Shown here: one piece after another, positions 58,556-64,000 of the stretch | Position numbering within the stretch: the stretch's first letter is position 1 | How the letters are laid out: the number at the start of each line of letters is the position of its first letter | DNA from: an uncultured Candidatus Melainabacteria bacterium | GTDB taxonomy: Bacteria > Cyanobacteriota > Vampirovibrionia > Gastranaerophilales > Gastranaerophilaceae | DNA length: 64,000 nucleotides | Assembly (NCBI GenBank): GCA_934700385.1 | Contig: CAKUXO010000006.1 | Location: 1-64,000 of the forward strand | Direction of reading: 5' to 3' | Notes under the pieces: generated by a model | Told to the model about the DNA's origin: nothing | The model's database searches: none | The model's input: only the letters and a program-made list of their open reading frames with translations | Position numbers and translations under genes: made by a program

Positions 58556-59628
58556 ACAAAGACTTATTAAAAGGTAATATTGCAATAGCAAAAGCAGCGC
58601 TTAAATGCGGCTGTAAGTGTTATTTTGGCTATCCAATTACTCCTCAAACTGAAATCGGTGAATATTTAAGCTATGAAATGCAAAAAAATTCCTTGGCTTA
58701 TGTTTGTGCTGAATCTGAAATAGGTGCAATTAATATGGCTCTTGGGGCTGCTTCAACAGGTGCTAAGGTCATGATTTCAAGTTCATCTTGCGCTGTTGCT
58801 CTTATGCAAGAAACAATTTCTTACGCATGCTCTGATGAACTTCCTATTGTTTTAGTTAATGTTATGAGAGCTGGCCCTGGGCAAGGTTATATTTTCCCAT
58901 CTCAAGGAGATTACAACCAAGCAACAATTGGGGGCGGTAATGGCGATTATAGATGTCTTGTTTTATCTCCATCGAGTGTTCAAGAATGTGTTGAATTTAC
59001 ATATAAAGCATTTTATTTAGCTCAAAAATATAAAAATCCAACAATTCTTTTGGTTGACGGTTTACTTGGGCAAATGGCAGAGCCTGTTGAATTTATTGAA
59101 AATAATTACCCTGAAATAGATAATTCTTCTTGGTGCCTTGATGGGGCTTGTGCTCGAGCTTCACGTGAAATTCATTCGCTTGAACCATCTCAAGATAAAT
59201 TAAATCTTCACATTATAGATTTATTTAGAAAATATGCTCAAATAGAACAAAATGAACAAGATTGGGAAGAATACAACTGTGAAAACGCCGATTTTATTAT
59301 AACCGCTTTTGGTTCAATGGCAAGAACGGCAAAAGCAGTTTGCAATTATTACCTTGAAAAAGGTGTTAAAATCGGGCTATTTCGCCCTAAAATGCTCTAT
59401 CCATTCCCATATAAAAGGCTTAGAGAGCTTTCTTTTAAAACTAAAAACTTTATAGATATAGAAATGAACATGGGTCAAATGCTTAAAGATGTTAGACTTT
59501 CAATTTTATCTAATGCAAAGGTTTCATTCATCGGGAAACCTGTTGGCGATTGGCTTAAAAAAGAAGAAATCATTAATGCGGTTGATAACATTATAAAGGA
59601 ACAAAATGCTAGTTTACCAAACGCCTAA
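58552..59628 (+). CDS. korA: 2-oxoacid:ferredoxin oxidoreductase alpha subunit
   Basis: Pyrimidine-side TPP subunit, 358 residues. KGNIAIAKAALKCGCKCYFGYPITPQTEIGEYL and ESEIGAINMALGAASTGAKVMISSSS are typical of KorA/VorA. Catalyses, with the other subunits, oxidative decarboxylation of 2-oxoglutarate or branched 2-oxoacids to acyl-CoA with reduction of ferredoxin. Which acid is used cannot be told here. The 3' end overlaps the beta-subunit gene by 23 bases. Confidence 0.92.
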   Translation: MNKDLLKGNIAIAKAALKCGCKCYFGYPITPQTEIGEYLSYEMQKNSLAYVCAESEIGAINMALGAASTGAKVMISSSSCAVALMQETISYACSDELPIVLVNVMRAGPGQGYIFPSQGDYNQATIGGGNGDYRCLVLSPSSVQECVEFTYKAFYLAQKYKNPTILLVDGLLGQMAEPVEFIENNYPEIDNSSWCLDGACARASREIHSLEPSQDKLNLHIIDLFRKYAQIEQNEQDWEEYNCENADFIITAFGSMARTAKAVCNYYLEKGVKIGLFRPKMLYPFPYKRLRELSFKTKNFIDIEMNMGQMLKDVRLSILSNAKVSFIGKPVGDWLKKEEIINAVDNIIKEQNASLPNA

Positions 59629-60361
59629 GGCGATAAAACAAAATTCAAAATTTACTTTTTGCAAAGGGTGTGACCATGGGGTTGCAATTAAGCTTGTGGC
59701 TGAAATTTTAGATGAATTAAATCTTCAAGAAAAAACAATTGCAATTGCTTCATCTGGTTGCTCTGTATTATTATATGATTTTTTAGATGTAGATTGTATT
59801 GAAGCACCCCACGGTAGAGCATGTGCCGTTGGTACAGGTGTTAAAAGAGCGCATGCTGCTCTAAAAAATGATAGATTTGTTTTTACTTATCAAGGTGATG
59901 GCGATTTTGCTTCTATTGGGCTTGGTGAATCAATGCACAGCGCTCTAAGGGGTGAAAACATTACTGCTATTTGTATTAATAATACAAATTATGGCATGAC
60001 AGGTGGACAAATGGGTCCAACGAGCACCCTAGGGCAAGTTACAACAACAAGCCCTCTAGGAAGAAATGAACAATATCACGGTTTTCCTATTAAAACCGCA
60101 GAGCAAATTGCACTTTGTGACGGAACAGCATTTAGCGCAAGAGTTGCACTTTATGATGTTAAAAATATAATTAATGCTAAAAAGGCAATCAAAAAGGCTT
60201 TTGAATGTCAAATTAATAAAAAAGGTTTTAGCTTTGTTGAAATTTTATCTTCTTGTCCGACAAATTGGAAACTATCTCCACAAGACTCGCACAAAAAAAT
60301 AGAACAAGAGCTTGTTAAAATCTATCCACTTAAAATATTTAAGGACAAAACAAATGACTAA
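59606..60361 (+). CDS. korB: 2-oxoacid:ferredoxin oxidoreductase beta subunit
   Basis: TPP-binding subunit, 251 residues. FCKGCDHGVAIKLV, ASSGCSVLL, EAPHGRACAVGTGVKRA and the TPP/Mg motif GDGDFASIGLGE...NNTNYGMTGGQMGPTS are present. AAAGGA before the ATG, inside the end of korA. Confidence 0.93.
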   Translation: MLVYQTPKAIKQNSKFTFCKGCDHGVAIKLVAEILDELNLQEKTIAIASSGCSVLLYDFLDVDCIEAPHGRACAVGTGVKRAHAALKNDRFVFTYQGDGDFASIGLGESMHSALRGENITAICINNTNYGMTGGQMGPTSTLGQVTTTSPLGRNEQYHGFPIKTAEQIALCDGTAFSARVALYDVKNIINAKKAIKKAFECQINKKGFSFVEILSSCPTNWKLSPQDSHKKIEQELVKIYPLKIFKDKTND

Positions 60362-60884
60362 AAATTTTATTATTTCAGGTTCAGGCGGACAAGGGATTAT
60401 TTCTTTAGGAACGATATTAGCTAATATTTTTATGTTAGGTAATAAATTCGTTACTTTTTGTCCTTGTTATGGCGCTGAAATGAGAGGTGGCGCAGTTAAT
60501 TGTGAAGTTAACATGTCAGATTCTGAACTTCTTTGTATGCAAAACGACAAAGCAGATTTTGTTGTTGCGCTTAATCAAATTTCTTTTGATAAATTTATTT
60601 CAAAGGTAAAAGAAGGCGGAACAATAATTGTTAATTCTTCAATGGCAAAAATTGAAAAAACAAGAAAAGATATTAAATATATCTTTGCGCCATTAACCCA
60701 AGAAGCGGTTAAATTAGGAAATATTAAAGTAGCTAATTCAATTGCCCTTGGAATTTTAGCTAAAATCACAGGTGGTTTTCAACAAGATATCGTAAAATCT
60801 GCCTATGAAAAAATATTAAAAAATAAAACTCAAATAATTCAAAAAAACCTTGAAGCCTATCTTTTTGGGCTGAATTATGTTTAA
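60354..60884 (+). CDS. korC: 2-oxoacid:ferredoxin oxidoreductase gamma subunit
   Basis: CoA-side subunit, 176 residues from MTKNFIISGSGGQGIISLG. I start here because AAGGAC precedes it and an earlier ATG adds residues unlike the family. FCPCYGAEMRGGAVNCEV is a gamma-subunit hallmark. Overlaps korB by eight bases. fabH follows 12 bases later. Confidence 0.93.
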   Translation: MTKNFIISGSGGQGIISLGTILANIFMLGNKFVTFCPCYGAEMRGGAVNCEVNMSDSELLCMQNDKADFVVALNQISFDKFISKVKEGGTIIVNSSMAKIEKTRKDIKYIFAPLTQEAVKLGNIKVANSIALGILAKITGGFQQDIVKSAYEKILKNKTQIIQKNLEAYLFGLNYV

Positions 60885-60896
60885 GAAAGGAAAGAA

Positions 60897-61892
60897 ATGT
60901 CTTTAGGAATAAAAATTAAGGCTTTAGATGTTGAAGTCGCAAAAAATATAATAACAAATGACGACCTAGAAAAAATTTTAGATACATCTGATGAATGGAT
61001 TAGCACAAGAACAGGGATTAAACAAAGAAGGGTTTGTTCTAAAGGTGAAAATTCTACAACATTAGGTATTGAAGCAGCTAAAAAGGCAATTAAAAGAAGT
61101 TCTTTTGATGTTGAAAAAATAGATATGATTTTAGCAGCGGCTTCAGCACCAGAAGATGTTTATCCATCTGTATCTTGTTTAATTCAAGCGGGAATTGGGG
61201 CAAAAAACGCCGTTTGTTTTGATGTAAAAGCAGCATGCTCAGGCTTTTTATATGTCCTACAAACTGCAAGAGCATTTATTCAAGCAGGGCTTTATGAAAA
61301 TATTTTAATTGTTGCAACAGACGCCACAACAAAATTTACCGATTGGACAGATAGATCTGTTTGCGTTTTATTTGGTGATGGCGCAGGGGCGATGATTGTT
61401 TCAAAAGATGAAAAAGATAACGATATAATTGGAATTAATATGCTTTCTGATGGTACGTGCGGAGATTATATCACTCTTAAAACCCAAGGAACTAATTGCA
61501 AGCTAGTTGAAGATGAAGAAGAAAAAGCGAAACCTTTTATTCAAATGAAAGGAAAAGATGTTTATAAATATGTTATGACTGAAATTCCTCCAAAAATAGA
61601 AGAACTTTTAGAAGAAACAAATACAAAAATTGAAGATATTGATTATTTTGTTCCTCATCAATCTAATCAAAGAATGATTGACGCTTTATCTCATAGACTT
61701 GAAATAGATAATTCTAAAGTTGTTTCAAATATTGAACAATATGGTAATATGTCTGCTGCATCTATTTTAGTTGCACTTAGAGAAGAAATTGACGCAGGCA
61801 AAATTAAATTACCATCAAAATTTTTATTAAGTGCGTTTGGCGCAGGCATGACAGGCGCTAACGCTATTATTAAGCTGGATGAAAATATATAA
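60897..61892 (+). CDS. fabH: 3-oxoacyl-ACP synthase III
   Basis: Starts fatty acid synthesis by condensing an acyl-CoA with malonyl-ACP. The 331 residues show the catalytic Cys (DVKAACSGFLYVL), His (FVPHQSNQRMI) and Asn (IEQYGNMSAASI). AAAGGAAAG before the ATG. Position directly after korC raises the possibility that its primer acyl-CoA comes from that enzyme. fabD, fabG and acpP are not in the window. Confidence 0.95.
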   Translation: MSLGIKIKALDVEVAKNIITNDDLEKILDTSDEWISTRTGIKQRRVCSKGENSTTLGIEAAKKAIKRSSFDVEKIDMILAAASAPEDVYPSVSCLIQAGIGAKNAVCFDVKAACSGFLYVLQTARAFIQAGLYENILIVATDATTKFTDWTDRSVCVLFGDGAGAMIVSKDEKDNDIIGINMLSDGTCGDYITLKTQGTNCKLVEDEEEKAKPFIQMKGKDVYKYVMTEIPPKIEELLEETNTKIEDIDYFVPHQSNQRMIDALSHRLEIDNSKVVSNIEQYGNMSAASILVALREEIDAGKIKLPSKFLLSAFGAGMTGANAIIKLDENI

Positions 61893-61916
61893 TAATATAG
61901 GAGAATAGTAATAAGT

Positions 61917-63158
61917 ATGAAAAGACGAGTAGTAGTTACCGGCATGGGGTGCGTATCGCCTTTTGGTTTAGGTGTTGACACTCTTTGGGAAAATTTGAAA
62001 AAAGGTGAAAGTGGAATCAGATACCTAACACTTGATAAAGAAAAACATTTAGTTCATATAGGTGGACAAGTTCCGGATTTTGACGCTTCAAAATATGTTG
62101 ATCCAAAAGACGCTAGAAGAATGGATAAATTTATTTTATGTTCAGTTGTTGCTGCAACATTAGCTATGGAAGATTCAGGACTTGATTTAGAAAAAGAAGA
62201 TTTAACAAGATTCGGTGTAATTGCAGGCTCTGCTGCAGGTGGTCTTGAAACAATCCAAAAAAACCATGAAGTTATGCAAACAAGAGGCTATCATAAATGC
62301 TCTCCATTTATGGTTCCAATGATGATTACTAATATGGCAGCCGGCAAAATTTCTATTAAATATGGCTTAAAAGGCATGTCTAAATCTGTTGTAACAGCTT
62401 GTGCTACAGGTGCTCATTCAGTTGGCGACGCTGCTCGTGCTATTCAATGTAATGACGCAGATATTATGATAGCAGGTGGTGCTGAAGCTGGTATTTGTGA
62501 CCTTGGAATTGGCGCATTTACTTCTGCTAAAACCTTATCAAGAAATAATGAAGAACCTAAAAAGGCTTCAAGACCTTATGACACAAAAAGAGATGGCTTT
62601 ATTATGTCTGAAGGTGCCGGCATGCTTGTTTTAGAAGAAAGAGAACATGCTCTTAAACGTGGTGCAAAAATTTATGCTGAATTAGTTGGCTATGGTCAAT
62701 CTTCTGACGCTTATGATATGGTTGCGCCTGACCCAACGGGTTCTGGGGCTGCTTTAGCTATGGAATTAGCTCTAAAAGACGCTAATTTAAAACCTGAAGA
62801 TATTGGTTATATTAACGCTCATGGTACTTCAACTCATGTTGGTGATATTGCTGAATCAAAAGCTATTGAAAAGATTTTTGGAGATAAAGAGCACAATAAA
62901 AATTTAAGTGTTTCTTCAACAAAATCAATGACAGGTCACATGTTAGGTGGTGCTGGTTCAATTGAAGCAATTATTGCAATTAAAGCTATGAATGATGGCG
63001 TTGTTCCTCCAACAATTAATCTTGAAAATCAAGATGAAGAAGTTGCAAATCTTGATTACACTCCAAATGTTGCAAAGAAAAAAGAATTAAACGCTGTTTT
63101 ATCTAATTCTTTTGGTTTTGGTGGATGTAACGCTGTTTTAGTGTTTAAAAAAGATTAA
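61917..63158 (+). CDS. fabF: 3-oxoacyl-ACP synthase II
   Basis: Elongation condensing enzyme. The 413 residues carry the catalytic Cys in VTACATGAHSVGDA and two His residues in NAHGTSTHVGD and STKSMTGHMLGGAGSIEA. AGGAG lies 13 bases before the ATG. Last gene of the korDABC-fabHF run, closed by a terminator. Confidence 0.96.
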   Translation: MKRRVVVTGMGCVSPFGLGVDTLWENLKKGESGIRYLTLDKEKHLVHIGGQVPDFDASKYVDPKDARRMDKFILCSVVAATLAMEDSGLDLEKEDLTRFGVIAGSAAGGLETIQKNHEVMQTRGYHKCSPFMVPMMITNMAAGKISIKYGLKGMSKSVVTACATGAHSVGDAARAIQCNDADIMIAGGAEAGICDLGIGAFTSAKTLSRNNEEPKKASRPYDTKRDGFIMSEGAGMLVLEEREHALKRGAKIYAELVGYGQSSDAYDMVAPDPTGSGAALAMELALKDANLKPEDIGYINAHGTSTHVGDIAESKAIEKIFGDKEHNKNLSVSSTKSMTGHMLGGAGSIEAIIAIKAMNDGVVPPTINLENQDEEVANLDYTPNVAKKKELNAVLSNSFGFGGCNAVLVFKKD

Positions 63159-63177
63159 TTTATTTGTAAATTGATTT

Positions 63178-63206
63178 AAAAAGCGCTCTAAATGGGCGCT
63201 TTTTTG
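63178..63206 (+). terminator. Terminator after fabF
   Basis: Stem AAAAAGCGC/GCGCTTTTT with a nine-base loop and T run. Confidence 0.85.
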
Positions 63207-63271
63207 TGTTGTTTATTATTATTATTATTTTATTACTTTTTGATTACGTTTAGCAATTAGTCATTTTTTAA

Positions 63272-63302
63272 CCAAAAAAAGAGCCTTAAAAAATAAGGCT
63301 CT
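63272..63302 (-). terminator. Terminator after rpsP
   Basis: Perfect stem AGAGCCTTA/TAAGGCTCT with a five-base loop; on the minus strand seven T residues follow. Twenty bases after the rpsP stop. Confidence 0.9.
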
Positions 63303-63322
63303 TAAATATTTTTTAGAAAAAC

Positions 63323-63673
63323 TTATGCTTGAGCTTCTTCAGTAGCTTCTGCTGCTGCTTGAGCTGCTTTTTCTTCTTCTAATTTAGCTTGAGCTTTTTT
63401 AGAAAGTTTTTTAACTTCAGATTTTTTATAGTTTAAGCTACCATCTTCGTTAGCATTGTTAATTAAATACATAACTGTTTCTGTAGCTTGAGCACCTTGA
63501 GCAAGTCTTTCTTTTGCTCTTGATACGTTTAATTTCATTTCTTTTGATTTTGGGTTATAAAAACCTAATTCTTCTATAGGTGCGCCTTCACGTTTGCAAC
63601 GGCTATCAATAGCAATTATTCTGTAGCTAGGGTTCTTTTTATAACCAAGTCTTTTAAGTCTTATTTTAACCAC
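63323..63673 (-). CDS. rpsP: 30S ribosomal protein S16
   Basis: 16S-binding ribosomal protein, 116 residues. VKIRLKRLGYKKNPSYRIIAIDSR and GFYNPKSK are diagnostic. The last ~25 residues are an Ala/Glu-rich tail (KLEEEKAAQAAAEATEEAQA), longer than in E. coli. It stands alone: ffh, rimM and trmD, its usual neighbours, do not follow it. AAAAGGATT lies before the ATG. Confidence 0.97.
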   Translation of the reverse strand: MVKIRLKRLGYKKNPSYRIIAIDSRCKREGAPIEELGFYNPKSKEMKLNVSRAKERLAQGAQATETVMYLINNANEDGSLNYKKSEVKKLSKKAQAKLEEEKAAQAAAEATEEAQA

Positions 63674-63758
63674 TTTGTTAAATCCTTTTAATATCTGTAC
63701 TGTCTTACTTCTATGAAACTATAAACATATTTATTTTGCAAGTCAAATATGAAGATAT

Positions 63759-63788
63759 TTGTTAAAAATTTTAATAATGTGCTATATT
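63759..63788 (+). promoter_or_regulatory. Promoter of the trpD-like gene, leaderless type
   Basis: TTGTTA (63759-63764), 18-base spacer, TATATT (63783-63788) preceded by TGC, then six bases to the ATG at 63795. No Shine-Dalgarno. Confidence 0.55.
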
Positions 63789-63794
63789 ATGTTT

Positions 63795-64000
63795 ATGGAA
63801 AATAATTATATTAACACTTTAATAAAAAAACTAATATCTCTAGAAAATCTTTCTTTTTCTGAAATTAAAGAGGGTTTTGATGAAATAATCCAAGGTTTAG
63901 CAGGGGTTATTCCAACGACATCTTTTATATCTACGCTTGCTGCTAAAAAAGAAACGGTTGAAGAATTATCGGGTGCAATTTTAGCTTCAAGAGAAGGTAT
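63795..64000 (+). CDS. Anthranilate phosphoribosyltransferase-like protein, N-terminus (cut by window end)
   Basis: The 68 visible residues match the helical N-terminal domain of glycosyltransferase family 3: LIKKLISLENLSFSEIKEGF..., FISTLAAKKETVEELSGAIL. TrpD is the likeliest family; thymidine phosphorylase shares this domain. The phosphoribosyl-binding part is outside the window, so the reaction cannot be confirmed. Start follows a leaderless-type promoter. Confidence 0.65.
   Translation, partial: MENNYINTLIKKLISLENLSFSEIKEGFDEIIQGLAGVIPTTSFISTLAAKKETVEELSGAILASREG

Noticed and set aside
58379..58591. 70-codon frame opposite the korD ferredoxin gene
   Set aside because: The + strand frame has eight cysteines in two cluster motifs and a ribosome site; the antisense frame has nothing.
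61691..61981. 96-codon frame antisense across the fabH-fabF junction
   Set aside because: Both overlying genes are certain; the frame is a by-product of their codon use.

Overview
The window is strongly AT-rich and densely packed with genes on both strands. It looks like a piece of the chromosome of a low-GC, anaerobic, flagellated bacterium with a Gram-negative-type envelope. Supporting features are a flagellin, a TolC-type outer-membrane channel with EmrA/EmrB partners, a soluble lytic transglycosylase, SecA/SecD/SecF, rubrerythrin, a four-subunit 2-oxoacid:ferredoxin oxidoreductase, and no respiratory genes. A GTAC-N4-GTAC palindrome in front of a lexA-like gene recalls the cyanobacterial LexA box. 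With several lineage-restricted-looking Q/P-rich proteins, this makes a non-photosynthetic relative of Cyanobacteria (Vampirovibrionia/Melainabacteria, for example Gastranaerophilales) my best guess. That placement is an inference, not a demonstration.

Layout. 1-2600: a GC-richer repeat-bearing island, an isolated rpsH, a flagellin with a CsrA-site-like leader hairpin, and tRNA-Leu(CAA). 2.6-8.7 kb: gatB, a locus of two Q/P-rich HEAT-like paralogues with a small partner protein, and a lytic transglycosylase. 8.8-15.9 kb: rubrerythrin, ileS, secA and a Het-C/zinc-phospholipase-like protein. 15.9-22.8 kb: ilvB-ilvN, ruvA-glgA, a 60-aa protein, pyrG and gatC. 22.8-27.4 kb: two LuxR-type response regulators with a pentapeptide protein, and secD-secF with an HTH/zinc-ribbon protein. 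27.4-34.7 kb: two small proteins behind a hairpin leader, a YuiF-like transporter, two GT-C-like membrane proteins around rdgB-uppS, a PadR regulator, and a 24-codon micro-ORF behind a 25-bp palindrome. 34.7-41.3 kb: a large lineage-type protein and an OMF / marR-emrA-emrB efflux locus. 41.3-47.7 kb: an orphan DNA methylase, a 5'-nucleotidase-like protein, uppP, queD, a thioesterase, umuC and a lexA-like gene. 47.7-52.6 kb: a six-gene operon (glycosyltransferase, split transketolase, ftsE, ftsX, HDOD). 52.7-58.3 kb: an oxidoreductase, infC with an ATT start, higA, mtnA, ruvC and a sugar porter. 58.3-64 kb: korDABC-fabH-fabF, rpsP, and the 5' end of a trpD-like gene.

Functional themes are cell-envelope lipid carrier and glycan genes (uppS, uppP, TagA-like, GT-C pair, transglycosylase, FtsEX), DNA repair (ruvA, ruvC, umuC, LexA-like), protein export, and translation genes that sit away from their usual operons. 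Two features run across the region. At least eight genes have a -10-like hexamer exactly six bases before the ATG and no Shine-Dalgarno sequence, as expected for leaderless mRNAs. Several leaders also carry strong palindromes or hairpins that look regulatory. Coordinates, start choices and motifs were read by eye; no homology search was run.
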